Of a stretch of DNA of 64,000 nt, positions 1 to 12,400 are shown one piece after another (the first letter of the stretch is position 1; each line of letters begins with the position of its first letter). The notes beneath the pieces are model-generated. The model did no database searches. It saw only the letters and a program-made list of their open reading frames with translations, and was not told the origin of the DNA. Source of the DNA: Tyto alba (lineage: Eukaryota > Chordata > Aves > Strigiformes > Tytonidae); the NCBI RefSeq assembly GCF_018691265.1, contig NW_024881282.1, forward strand, positions 22,598,399-22,662,398, read 5' to 3'. The translations under genes and the position numbers were made by a program.

Positions 1-754
1 ACCCCTTTGGGTTTGGGCCGGGGCCGCGATGATAAACTCGAAGGCTTGAGGAAGGATCTCTATTTTTCCGCCGCCTCCCCCCTTTGCCTTAGCTCGCCGC
101 TCGAATGAATGGTTCGCTTTGAAGTATGCCATGTCTTAGCTCATAAATGTAATCCTAGCATCAAAGGTACCCAGGCCTGGGGATGCAAAACTGTTTACTT
201 CACATCTGAACGTTGAAGAAAAAATGTCCTTTCTTTCCCCCGTCCTCTCACTGAAGGATGCAGAATAAGAAAGGGGCGAAGGCATGAAGCAGGGCTGGCT
301 TGAAAGGGCTGCGAGAGGCGCGCTGGCGAGCCCCGGCTCGGACAGGCATGGGTCAGCGGCTCGGGAGGCGATTGTGAAGAGGCATCCACTCACGAAATGC
401 ATCTCGACAGTGTGCGGTGATCGATCGTGACCTTGTACCCGCAACATTTATCAGCCCCGGAGCCGTGAACTTCAGTTTGCTCGCTTTCCTTGAACGTGGC
501 ACCCCTTCCTCCAGCACGAAGGTGCCGCCCGGGCGCTGCCGAGCCCCCCGGGGCTGCCCCGACCCTCGGGGCGGCGCGTCCCGTCGGGCCCCGCCGCCGC
601 CTCGCCGGGCACCGCCCGGAGGTCTTCGTACCTCACACAAATAGCCAGCCGCTCGCTCCTCTCTGGTAATATCAGTGGCGACGCTGGCGAGAAAAGTTCA
701 TTTGGCTAATTTAACTTCCCCACACCCCACACCCCCCTTTCTCTTTTCTCTTCC

Positions 755-785
<31 letters not shown>

Positions 786-1290
786 CCATCATTAAATCTG
801 CACCTGCAATGTCAGGGGGTCAGCAGATAATAAAATGTGGCACCTTTGAAACTGCTCAGCCACGTGAAAACCGCTGTAATTGATCAGATTAATTCCATGA
901 AGCACAAATTATAGGCACAACTGGGTGGGGGCCGAGGGGGGGACCCAGGCAGGCCGGGGGGTGGGGGCAGAGGGTCTCTCTCCTCTGGGAAGCTGCAAGC
1001 GATCTGAGTGCTTTATTTATTTATTTATTTGTGGGCCTGATGCTGTGTGTGGGGGGTTTTTTTTGGGGGGGGGGGGTGGGGGGGGTGGGTGTTCCTGGCC
1101 TAGGTCTGAGCAAACGCTTATATCAGACACCCGCACGCACACACGGAGCCTCCAGCCATTGTGAGCTTTTTTGACCTGATAAATGCGCTTGGCTGGCATC
1201 AAATAGTCCAGCTTTGACCGTTCCCATTTAAATATGTGAATTAGTCATGAAGCATGACACAGCTTGGTGAACTTGCTAAATTGCTGGACT
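1..1290. other. CpG-rich non-coding DNA with conserved-looking blocks at the left edge
   Basis: No coding exon can be supported here. Three stretches (about 60-500, 785-935 and 1150-1290) have the balanced, motif-dense, repeat-free texture typical of vertebrate conserved non-coding elements. They contain homeobox-type cores (TTAATT, TAATTG), GATAA and a CACGTG E-box near 862. Between them lie a poly-T run (about 757-785) and a poly-G run (about 1050-1088). In the ParaHox cluster GSX1 normally lies beyond PDX1 on this side, so the region may be GSX1-flanking regulatory DNA, but no GSX1 homeodomain is present. Conservation is inferred from appearance only. Confidence 0.35.
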
Positions 1291-2300
1291 CTATAGGAGC
1301 AAGGGGGGTGGGGGGTGGGGGGGTGGGGGGGACGGGACGGCAGAGAAAACCATTCAGCCTGCTGCCTCGGGAGTAGAGGTGGGGGCCACGGGGCCGCGCG
1401 GGGCAGGGCCGGGGCTGCAGAGCGGGTCCCACCCTGACCCCCGGAGCCCTCTCCCGGGGGCCCTGCCCGGCCCCTGCCTCCCCCCGTGCCCCGAGGACAG
1501 CGTGGCCCGAGGGCTGGCCGGGCTCTGCCCCCGGGGGTGCCCAGGCCTGGGCACCTCCCGCCCTGCCGCTCTTAAGGGGTTGCCTCCTCGGGGGTGCGTC
1601 CCCCTCCTCCGGGGCTCCTTCGGCAGGACCGGGGGTGCTCTCACCCACCCGCCCGGCAGGACAGAGAAGTGGCACACGGCTCCGAAAGGAAAACGGAGGC
1701 GGGAGGGGATGGGGGGGGGTGTGGGGGGGGGAAGGAAGATAGGTAAGCAGCCGGTTCCCGGGCAGCACAGAAGTGGAGGCGGCGGAGGAGATGGAGACCC
1801 AGCGCAGCGATGGCGGGGCTGCCGGGATCGGGCCCTTCCCCAGCGCCGCCGCCGCTGTCTCCGAGCAGCCGTCCCCCCCCTCCACCGGCAACGGCCCCGC
1901 ACATCCCCCCCTGCACCTCGCCGGTGATGCCCACCCCCCAAACCATCCACACCCCCCCCCCCCCGCGCCCTCGCCGCGCCCCCCCCGCCCGGCCCCGCCC
2001 GCCCCGTCGGGCCGCGCCGCCGCCAACCGTGGGGCCGCAGCGCCCCCTGGCGGCGGCGGGAGAGGCGGCGGCGGGGTCGGGGGGCGGGTCAGGGTCGCGG
2101 TACGGGCGGCGTTTTTTTGGGGTGCGGGGCCACCGGGTCCCGCTGAAAGGAGCCAACACACCCCCCCCCCCTTTTGCGACGGCCAAACCACCCTCGGGCC
2201 GGCCCCGCTGGTGGCGGGCACCCCACGCTGCGGTCCTGAGCCTCCCCGCCCACTGAGCAGCGCCGTGAGCTGCCCGTGGGCAGGTTACCAGCAGTCGTAA
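1290..2300. promoter_or_regulatory. CpG island without a recognisable gene
   Basis: About 1 kb of very high GC with abundant CpG, (GGC)n-like runs and poly-C/poly-G tracts. Long open frames exist on both strands, but they overlap one another, are Pro/Gly/Ala-rich and result from the low stop-codon frequency of GC-rich DNA. It may be the promoter of an unannotated transcript or the edge of the GSX1 CpG domain. Confidence 0.45.
2037..2054. promoter_or_regulatory. CTCF-like binding site
   Basis: The string GCAGCGCCCCCTGGCGGC matches the core of the vertebrate CTCF motif (GCGCCCCCTGGTGGC class) with one change. It sits inside the CpG island at the left end. CTCF sites commonly insulate neighbouring developmental genes, so a boundary between GSX1 and PDX1 is a reasonable inference. 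Occupancy cannot be judged from sequence. Confidence 0.4.
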
Positions 2301-4440
2301 ATATTGGATGGTTCTCCTTCCAAGATAAAGAGCCGTGATTTGAAACGCAATGCTCTTCCTTCTGAGGAGGAGCAGGAGAGGTTCCCCCGCACGTTGCTCT
2401 GTGGCCGGGTAGCCAGATTTGTCCTTGGGTTTTAGGTATGAAGAGGCTGCAGTAATGCTTTTTACAGAAGATGGTTCAGAATTGCCACTTTTCCTCAGGT
2501 CCAGGGGCTTTTTCGCTGGAAGGATATGTTATACCTGTGAGCCTGGACTAATACAGAAGGCAAACTTCTCATGGCAGGGCAGAAATACCCAGGGGAGGGT
2601 TAAGGGTTAGCTGTCAGGCAGCTCAGTAGGACTGTAAGAGACAAGAGCATCTCTCCAGGGCTCCTGAAGGTTTCTGTGACAGTGGCCAGTCAGAGAGGGC
2701 TGCTCTGTTCTTTTTTTCTCTTTAATTTTGCGGTTTGACCCTACATGAACCCAGAAGAGGCTCTGGGATGTCCAGGAGCTGCCTGGGCCAGCTGGCAGCC
2801 TGGTAGGATCAGTTACTCCTCATTTCTTCAGCCTGCACAGGGAAAGTCTCTGGAGCACTTACACATGTTAAGCATTACTACTTAAATCCCACTGAAATCT
2901 GGTTTAAGCATGCCCATAAAGGCGGCCCTAAATAATGTTACGCGTGAGAAAAGGCATGATGCTGCAGCTAAGCATTGCTAACCACTGCTGAACCACCATC
3001 CTATTTATCCTTAAACCCAGTAACACTCCAGCACTGGGTACCTGATCTAATATAAGCTCTATTGAGAAGACGTTGAAGAGCTATCTAGAGCTCTGTTACA
3101 GACTTGTAAACTACTGGCAAAGCGTGGAAGGATGTTAAGGGACAATGGGAGCTGGGGTGATTAATCCTGAACTAAGAAAGGTGTGAACACAGGCATAACC
3201 AAGCACACATAATGACTCCGGATAAGAAAACCACACACCTGTATGCCCATAAAGAGATGGTGATTCAAAAGAAACAGACTATCGCTATTAATCTGTCATT
3301 AAGTCTTCAAAGATAAAACAACTTCAGGATGATGCGTAAGATTTTCAGACATGCTTGGCACTGGCCACACTTGACTTTCTGAAGAATGAACAAAAAATGT
3401 GCTGCTTTCTACAGCAGCTGATTGAAAATAAGGCTGGAAAAGGTGGGACAACACTTTTTTAAGAGTAGAGCCTATATCAACGTCAAACTAATACGTTGCA
3501 GATTCATAGTTTATTGTTGTTACAAAGTTGTTTAGCCTATTTAAACTAAAGAAATTGGGCCAATGTCCAGACAAACATATTTGGAAATTAAATGTCAGTA
3601 CATACTCTGTAAAAAGTTTAGGTTGTGGGAAAGGGGTGATTAAATTATTTCCTGAATGTGACTGCAGTTTAACTACTAGAACGATGTTTGGGGCATACCT
3701 AAGACCCATGGTTATTTTGCCCTTCTACAGCTGCAGACTTTTGAAAATCCCCAGAATTTGCTAAGCAGTGACTCTACTGAAAGCTCACTACGATGGATTC
3801 ACAAAAGCTCCGGATGATCCCAGTGGAAGTTTCCCCTCTGGATTTCTGCTAACATACTGGGAGCAGCGGGAAGGTTCCCCTTCTTCCAAATATTTGCTTA
3901 TTTCTGAAAACAGTGCATCCTAATTTCCCATGGCTTGTTTTATACAGTTGCCACATCCCTTGGACTGTGGGCCTGCATGGGGTGACCTTTCCTGGCTGCC
4001 TGATGACACGTAATCCCTTTTGGGCACGCAGCACGTGGAGGAAGGGCTGATCTGCCCCTCCTTGCCTTGCAGAGTCTATGCCATGCCATGACAAGGGTTT
4101 CTGAGGCTCCGCATCCGCAGTTCCTTCCCCCACGCACACCCCATGACCATACAGATGCTGCAGCAGGTCCTCTACTCCTCTCTGGAGCTTTTCCCTCTCC
4201 CTCCACAAAGCAGCCCTCATGAACCGTCCCAGTGGCTGAGCGCATCTTGGACTTGCTTCATCTCATACCTCTGCTACAACCAAAGCCGTCCCTGGTACGG
4301 TGTGGGAAGGGCTGACTGGAGCTGTGGTTCTTGGAACTAGGACCTCTCTGGAGATGCCTGAGAAGACCACTACCTTCTCACAGTCTGCTAGTTCATATGT
4401 TCAAGTTTTCCTCCTTGGAAACCTAGGGAGCATATAGACA
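2301..4440. other. Non-coding intergenic DNA, nothing recognised
   Basis: Ordinary mixed-composition DNA. Open frames are all under about 125 codons, mutually overlapping and without recognisable domains. No RNA gene or transposon end was recognised. Confidence 0.6.
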
Positions 4441-4445
4441 TTCCT

Positions 4446-4597
4446 TAAAATAAATAAAGATTATAAAGATAAAGATAAAAATAAAGATAAAGATAAAAAT
4501 AAAAATAAAGATAAAAATAAAAATAAAAATAAAAATAAAAATAAAAATTAAAATTAAAATTAAAATTAAAATTAAAATAAAAATTAAAATAAAAATA
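4446..4597 (+). repeat. AT-rich microsatellite (ATAAA/AAAGAT/AAATT)n
   Basis: About 150 bp of tandem five- to six-base units that drift from ATAAAG through ATAAAA to ATTAAA. It lies about 100 bp left of a hAT-like transposon relic. On the opposite strand it reads as an Ile/Phe-repeat pseudo-peptide, which has no coding significance. Confidence 0.9.
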
Positions 4598-4701
4598 TCC
4601 CTGAAATCAGAGTCACAGTTCACAGCATGGACTGGCTGTGACCCTGTAGCCCTTGTCAAAATCCCAGGGTTAACGTCCCCTGTACAGCACCATCTTTTAG
4701 C

Positions 4702-5003
4702 CTGGTGGTCTCCAAACTTTTTTGATTGCACATCCTTATCAGCAAAAAATTTTTGAGCATGCACCCCCAATCTGTGTAGAGTTATTTACAAATTATGTAT
4801 ATGTACTACTGTACTAATATATTATAAACATTCTAAAACATAAATATAGAAACTAAAAAGGATGAGATACAGATGAAATAAACCCGATTCTTAAAAAAAC
4901 TTTCATTTAAAATAATTTATTTTATTTATTTATTGTACAAAAAATATTTCCTTCCCACACCCCAATGGATTGCCTTGCACACGGGGCACTTTGGGGACCA
5001 CTG
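4702..5003. mobile_element. hAT-like non-autonomous DNA transposon relic
   Basis: An AT-rich segment of about 300 bp is bounded by imperfect inverted termini. The left end reads CTGGTGGTCTCCAAACTTTT, and the reverse complement of the right end begins CAGTGGTCCCCAAAGT, resembling the CAGTGGT(C/T)CCAAACTT termini of Charlie-type hAT elements. Flanking octamers (CTTTTAGC and CTTTATCC) are a degenerate possible 8-bp target duplication. There is no transposase remnant. The hAT class call is by terminal similarity only. Confidence 0.5.
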
Positions 5004-8000
5004 CTTTATCCTGTTGTAAGTCACTTACAGCAACACCAGTCACCCTGGCAGTGATACCAGGATTTGGATTCAGTGGTTATGTGAAATGAAGAGCCATCAG
5101 TCCCACGTCCTTTTAAATATGCTTTCATGAGAGAGCTTGGAGCCAGGCATGTCAATTCAGATTCAATAGATCATAGCACAAAGCATGATCCCTGTTTATA
5201 GCAGTGGGAATTTATGGGTCCCTCAGTGATGGGACAGGTTCCCGGGCTCTTTCCTCCCGCAGTATCAGATGTCCCAGCATTTATCTGCCAAAGCACAGCT
5301 GCACAATGATCACAGAGTTCTCTCGAGGTGACTAGCTCTGCCTGTGTCAAGAACTGAAAAACCAGGTGCCCAATCCATCAGTTCAGGAGACCTCTGCTGC
5401 CAGGGGTGGCCACCTAAGCTCAGGACATGACAGTGCTCATAATTTGGACAGCTAACTCTCTTTCTCTGAGCCCATCTAGTCTCTATTGTTTCCCATCCGG
5501 TGACTCACAGAAAATGACATCAAAGTAATGAAGAACCAGTTGGCTCCAGAGGTGGGCAATACTACATATTTAACCTGTTTAAATTAGGAAATGGCAGCAG
5601 CGGCACAGGAGTTGTCATTTCTTGTTGTGTTGCTGAAGAGGATAAAAAACCAAGAACGCTTCACTGTTGTGAAGACGGATGGGAATTTAGAGAGATAAGA
5701 AGGCATTGCAAAGACCAAGCAAAAATAAACCAGTGGGATTGGGGTGGAGGAGGTTACCCTGGCAGTGGGAGAGTGATGGAGGGCACCTCTCTGATTCATG
5801 AAACAGCGTACCAGACCTCAGCAGGGTCTAGGAGCACCTACCACCCACTAGTGGGCATAGGATGCATTTCCTACAGCTCCATATTCCCAGATTAGGAGAC
5901 AGTTTTAAGCAATTATCACAGTGTGTAAAGACGTATGAGCTTCTGGGATGGGACAGGTATGAGTGGACTTACCAGCTTTGGCAAATGGAGCAGTAGTGGG
6001 GATGTGGGGGAAAATCTGCAAACCCAGGTAACAGCATGCTACCTCCAGAGACTTCAGAGCATCACTTATCATCATCATCAGAGGATTTTGAACTGTATTG
6101 TATAGAAATGTCATGTTTTTACAATTGTCATTGTTATAGTTCACTACCAAAGAAGGTTGTAGGGAACCAGTTCTTTAAAGGTTTCTGGTTTGTAGCTAGG
6201 AGGCCCTTAGAAGTTAGCTATTGTGTCAGGAGCATGTCCTAGCGAGGTCACTGATTGTGACTCTGCTTGGGACAACGGGAGAGGAACAGAAGCAAATCCT
6301 TCTGCAGCCCTGAGCCTGGTTGTGCTGTCCTCTCTTCTTCTGGGAGCAGGGAGGCTGGGGGGGAGAAAGCCTGGCTGTAGCACTGTTTTGAGCTGAAAAG
6401 CAGAGAAGAAGGAAAAGAGAATAAATGAATTCTCTGATTTTTTTTTTTTTTTTTTTTTCTCACAGGACACGAAAAAGGTAAAGGAGAAACAGTCTTAGCT
6501 ATGAGCCCCTCTGGCCAACACAGGTAGGGGTGCCTGGCCATTCCCATTCTGTTTCTTTGGGGCAAACACCTCTGTTACCTGTTTTTGTGTTCGGCCAGCC
6601 GTGCCACCCACAACCCTGTCTCCTTACTTCCCCTCTGACTTACACTTGGATCCAGTAGCCTTTTCCTCACTCTGAAATGTCCTTATTTAACATGTAGCTA
6701 TGACATCTGGTCTCTTTTTCACTGATGCAGCCATTGCAAGCTGATTTTCAGACTGTGCCATGAAGCAAGAGCTTCTACCTTTTCTCTGGGTCTTTTGATA
6801 TTTCACAAAATCATTCTTGCGTTGTAGCTACGTTGGCATGGATATACTGTACAGCCCTTGAGTGCACTCCCATCTTTAGAAAACTGTAAACTCTGTGTAC
6901 AGCAATTAGCTCATCCCCCAGCATGCATGAATACATTGCTTCGGGCTATTAGAGTTCTGCATCATGTGTATAAGCTTCATCTTTACCTCTTATTCTTTGC
7001 TGCATTCATAACTCCCATTCTTTGTTCATGCTTCAACTCCACTATTTTTATGCTGCAGACTCGGAGACTGCTGGGAATGGCACTGGCATTGGAGAGCACA
7101 CTTTGTCAGCAGATGTGCTGGGAAGATTCTGGGAGCAGTGTTCCCTTGTGTTGTCACCTCCCAGTGGATTTGCATGTCACTGTAATAAGAATGAACAACA
7201 AGCTGCTGCTTGTCATTAAAAATGTCTTGGGTCCATCCATGGAGGGAAGATTCGAAAGTCTAAAACCTTGGCATTTTTAACTTGTGTTTTGAACAAGACA
7301 ATGAGGAGAAGCCAGTTGCCAAAAGACATAAAACCATTACAATCTAAAGATTTATAATTAAATAAGCAGTGAATATCGTATCTTACACAGGCCTTGGAAA
7401 AGTTTGACATAAAAGATCTGATGCAGAACTATGTTGAAGGAAGGGAACCATAAGGAAGTTTAAGGAGATTTGTACATTTAAAGAAAGAAGTTTAATACTT
7501 TACTCTGTACTCTGGCCATGGCAATGTTTATGTTGCAGTTAACCCAGGTTTCTGTGCTCAGGTTAGTCCCACCCGATGCAAGAGTATTCTCTGCACAGCC
7601 CACAACATTGCTGTGTCCTCCCTTTTTGCACATGCCAGCTGGTGTCCCTGTGAGGGCACAGCTCACCCTTCTTTGCATGAGGATACTCTGAGACCAGCAA
7701 AATCAACCAAACCATCTGTGAAACGTTACTGTCCTCCTGGGATGAACTGTGAGAAGAGCATGGAAGGTCTCCCAGCTCTTGAGTGATCCGGCCTGTGCTC
7801 ATGCTGTGAAGCAGGCGGCTCCAGACATGTTAGCGCAAGGGTTTTCATCACTGCAGTCAAGTAAAAAGACTGATGCTGTCATAGCAAAGAGCTCTGAGAG
7901 GTTGATCCTTGGATTCTTGTAAATCTTAACTCATCAGCATAATATAGATAGCTAAATACAAGCTAGGGAGACCCTGGGCAGTATACCCCTGCTTAGCCAT

Positions 8001-9175
8001 GCTGGTTAGGTGTTACCTTCCTCCCCGTTGCTGTTATGGGTAGACCTCTCCACCCAGGTCCCTGTGAAGGGAAGAGTTAGTGCACTGTAGGGTTGGCACT
8101 GAGGCCATCGGTGCTTTTATCAGACATCACTCCCTGGCCTTTTTTTATCAAATAGTACAAACATGGTGTTAATGAACTTCATTGATGGTTACTGCCTTAC
8201 AGCCTTCTCTGTCTGTCCTCCCTTTGTCTGGACGACACACTGATGTGGTGTATGAGAGTTTGCTTCTCAACCTCAAATGTTCCAATTCCCCCCTCAACAT
8301 ACAAGTGTAAACACTTTCTGAGATTGGGTTTCTATTAGCATTATGGACGGTGAGTGCAATGATGAAGTGAAAGCGATGCTCTAGAGGACTTCCCATGCTG
8401 CTATTGGCCTCATCTTAAATCACTGACTGCAAAACATGTCCCTTTTTCCATTTTGCCCAAGGCAAGGGCAGTGATGCATGCCCTAAGTTATCCCCAAGTG
8501 CAGAGTCTGGCCCCTGTCCTGCAGCCACCTGCACTGATAAGGGTGCAGCACGCTCCCTGGCAGGGTTTCATCCTGTGCCAGCTAGCCTGGATGTGGTTCA
8601 GGACTAACACAGAACTCTTCCCAGTAGGTGCTACAGATGAACCACCCACTCTGGGGTGGAAGAGGGTTTAGTTGTATGGATGTGAGCAGCACCCTGCTAC
8701 TTACCCCCACCATCTGTTTTCTGACCCATTTGATTTTGATTTACTGGTGTAGATGTCATCTATGAGTCCCGGTTAACCACAGAAGATTCAGAGGATGCTT
8801 GTTGAGACTGTGGTAAAGCATGAGTGCAAATTAATAGAGCAATTCCTGATGTTTAAGCCATCTAAGAATGGAGGCTTGTCCCATCTCAGTGTGTTTCTTC
8901 TCCCAGGTCTGTTCTTCGTCCCCTACAAGTGAGAAGACTTAATAATAATGCTATGGATGCTGAGTCAAACACACTCCAACAGAAGTCAGTGGAAAAGTTC
9001 ACGTATTACTGAGCAGGAGTGAAGGCTGCAGCAGCCAACTCAGTAGAAGAAAACAAATGGGACCATCCGGCAAGCATCTCACCAAAGTTTTCAGATGTAG
9101 GCTGTGCACCAGAAAAGACATCTGAGGCTATATTCCGTACAGATTAAGTAACAAAACCTAAGATGCCTTTTGTTG
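5004..9175. other. Non-coding intergenic DNA, nothing recognised
   Basis: About 4.2 kb without a supportable exon, RNA gene or transposon. It contains a short poly-T run near 6438-6460. Small open frames, including one of 140 codons at 6858-7280, show no domain, no splice context and overlap others in different frames. Confidence 0.6.
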
Positions 9176-9460
9176 GTTGAATCCACCCGGCCTGGTAAAT
9201 ATGCTCACTGATGTATGCAGTATCACCTGGGCACCAAATGATTTATTGTCCCTTGGTTTTCATTTATAAAACTGACAAAGTCTGGGCTGATAAATACTGA
9301 TATATGTTAAATTCAACCAGCTTATGATAAAAGTTGCTTGCCAAGTGGCGACAGCTGGCTGCCTCAGTAAACATGCCATGTAGCTACCTTCACCCCTGAG
9401 GAATGTTAATTGCTATTTGATATAATAAAGCGTGTTTAAGGTCCAAAGGAAAGAGGCAAG
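9176..9460. promoter_or_regulatory. Candidate conserved non-coding element, far upstream of PDX1
   Basis: A block rich in homeobox, forkhead and E-box style words: TTTATTG, ATTTATAAAAC, GATAAATA, CAGCTGG and GTTAATTGC, free of simple repeat. It lies about 21.5 kb upstream of the PDX1 start codon in a gene desert, the setting typical of long-range ParaHox enhancers. Conservation is inferred from texture, not from alignment. Confidence 0.35.
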
Positions 9461-12400
9461 GAGGTTAAACTCAACAGATATTTAATGCTACCAGACATAA
9501 CGCCTATCACTTAAAATTTACTACCAAGTAGGAAAACAACTAATATCAACTTCAGCCAAGCCAGCCAGGGCACTGATAACAGTTGTGAATAGATGTGAGA
9601 TAATTATGATCACGATGCTTCCAGATTTACAGTTCAACATTGCTGAAGTGTCATCCAGATGGTTACGGAAGGAAAAAAATATCTCCTGGGGAGGTGAGGT
9701 CAGTAATGCATTGTACCACTAAGTTCCTCTGGATAAGTCTACATTGGCAGGTGGGGCACTGGCCAAAGCAAAGCCTGGAGCCTGCGTTGAACCATGGCTC
9801 ACAGACAGCACACCCCCACCACTGCTTCTGGGGGTGCTCACTGAATCCAGACTCTGTCAGCCCTTGGTGATTTTGAGGTTGGTCCTTGTTGCAGGCACAA
9901 GTACTCTTAGGTCCCTGCTGAGAGACGATGTGAGGCTGAGATTTCTCCTTGCCTTATCCCCCATCTCACCCCAAATTTGTGCCTGACACAGGCTTTGCTC
10001 CGAGCAGGTTGGTCTTGGGGCAAGAAGGAACTTGTGAGTGGACTTGGGCCCATATTCACATGCCAAAGCAGCAATGGCAAGCAATGTGACTGGGAAAATG
10101 CATGGAGCTTGGGGGCACGAAAAGCCATTTTGAACCTGGTACAGAAGTGTGAAGAAGGGCTTGTGTTCAGGAAAGCCTTTCTATTTCTTCCCAAGATTTC
10201 CATGGAGTTAGTTAAAGATATTACCTCTCCCACAAAATTTTCTCTATTTACAGTACTGAACATTTGGGTTTGTACAGCACTGAGAGCAACAAGACATGTA
10301 AGTCTTTAATATAATATAAATAATGAAATAGCAGCATATGAAAACCTAAAGTTGACATTTTCAGCTCCAGAAAAGATTCATAGCATGATTTACAGCCCTT
10401 CCTCACACAGGGTAACAGCTATTTTATGAATGAGTACTTCTGTCAGAGCTCTAATATGAGGGCTGACATTGATTTAAAACAAGGCTTTGAATTACCACCC
10501 CATGGCAATCTGGTTACTGTGAGCAACCTGGATGTTTTCAAGGGACTCGTGTTTCATTTGAATGCTTTTTACTGGACTGTGGGAAGGACAAATAACAGCA
10601 GGCTGGAATAACATATAAACATCTTCTTTATAAGAGCAGGACATGGTAAAAACCACAGTATTTCAGAGGAGGTACAGAAGGCACTTAGTTGCCTAAATCT
10701 TAATTCACAGGGCCATCTCAGATGTCTGAGATACCCAAGACATCCACACACAGCTAGCAAAGATAATACAGGTCCTGTGGGAGACTGCCCCATTGCAAAG
10801 CAGCAGCTGGAGACCAGAGAGTATATCCCAGAGTAGCTCACACAGCACCTACACTTGAGTAACTGAAACTCAGACAACCTGCTTTGTATTCTCAAACTTT
10901 GCCTTGTTCTTGTCGATGCAGACGCAGGCAGATTCCCCTACTTTCCCCAGATCCTTTCCCCACTGCCAAACTTCAGGACCAAGAAGTTCTGCTTAATGCT
11001 TGCTGCTGTTTCCCTGGCAGCATCACCACTTATCATGATTCAAACCTGTAGCACTTTAGAGGAGAAACATCTGTAGACTTTTGGGGACTGCTAGTGTAGT
11101 TCTAGGTGTCTGGTGCAGTGAGACTAACAGTCTGATGGTTTCACTGCCCTGGACCCTCTTCCACCGAATTCACTCTGAACATGTGGCAGCTCTTTAGGTA
11201 AATGTGCCCATTTGCACAGTGCAAAAGAGCAATGGGTAGCCAAGAAGAGCAATGTCTCCTTTCAGTCTCTGTAAGGTCACATACGTAAAGCTCGTGGGGT
11301 GCACAACTAGAAAGAGTCACTATGAAAGAAAAGAGTGAGAACTGGGAGCTCATATCTTTATTAATTTTCCATAGACATAGAGGAGTTGGCATCTTGAAAC
11401 CTTCCAGCTGAGGTCATGCCCCAGTGTTGTGCCACCTTATGTCATTGCTGCCTTTTCTTCTGCCCTTGAAACACTCATTAACATTGTGGGGCTGCACCAT
11501 ACAACGCCACGTAACAAATCAGCATGGAGAGAAGACCTCCATGGAGAGAAGTCTAGCAAAAATATGCCTTGATTAACCATCTAGCCACAGCCCTGGGCAG
11601 CTACTTGCCTGGATGAAGGCCTCTACTGTCTCAGGTAGGAACCGCTTACCTTGTCAGAACTTTCGAAGGACATAAAATGTTGTGAAATGACCTCATGCAG
11701 AGAAGAAGTCTGAGCTGGCAGGGGCACTGAGGCATCCGTCAACACCACTCCTGGTGCCAAAGCCCCCCAGCACCCTGGTGCCTTTTTGCTACAGGGTGGG
11801 AGAAGCACCACATGCCTCTGATACAGACAGTTAAGGGGCTGATGAACAGCCACCACCCCACAGGTTTTCACCTGGTAGGTCCAGGATCTTCATCTCAGGG
11901 AACTATTTTGAGCCCCTGACCGCCTTCTCTTTGCACAGCTGTCAGAAATAGTTCTCGGTTTTATCAGAAAAACAACAAAGATAAATCAAACAATTCCCAT
12001 GGTAGGAAACAGTGAAGGGTTTGTATCATGTTACTCCAGGTGTCTACAGGATCAGAGCTAGATGCCCCAGGCTCTTGGGACGATGACATTCATCTGCAGT
12101 TAGGAACTGCATCCCTTGTGGTTATTTCTCTCTGTTGACTTTGAAGAGAGCATGGAAAGACTGGATTGTGGATCACTTTTGGCCAGATGAATCTCAAAAG
12201 ATTTATCCAGATAGCATGTGTCATACCTACTTTCCGGGAACTATAGCAGCAGACAGATAGATGGGCTGTTAGGTTGATAGGTAGACAGTTAAGTAGTCCA
12301 ATATCCTGTAAGTACATCAATATCTTGCCTTACGTTTTTTCTATTTCCAAAATACACACATACACATAAATACATACATACCAGTGACATGATTATCTGT

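Noticed and set aside
1241..2221. 326-codon frame and several 150-200 codon frames in the left CpG island
   Set aside because: Pro/Gly/Arg-rich, overlapping on both strands, produced by scarce stop codons in GC-rich DNA.
1..2300. GSX1, expected next to PDX1
   Set aside because: No GSX homeodomain (KRMRTAFT or [17 protein letters not shown]) is encoded in any frame of the window.
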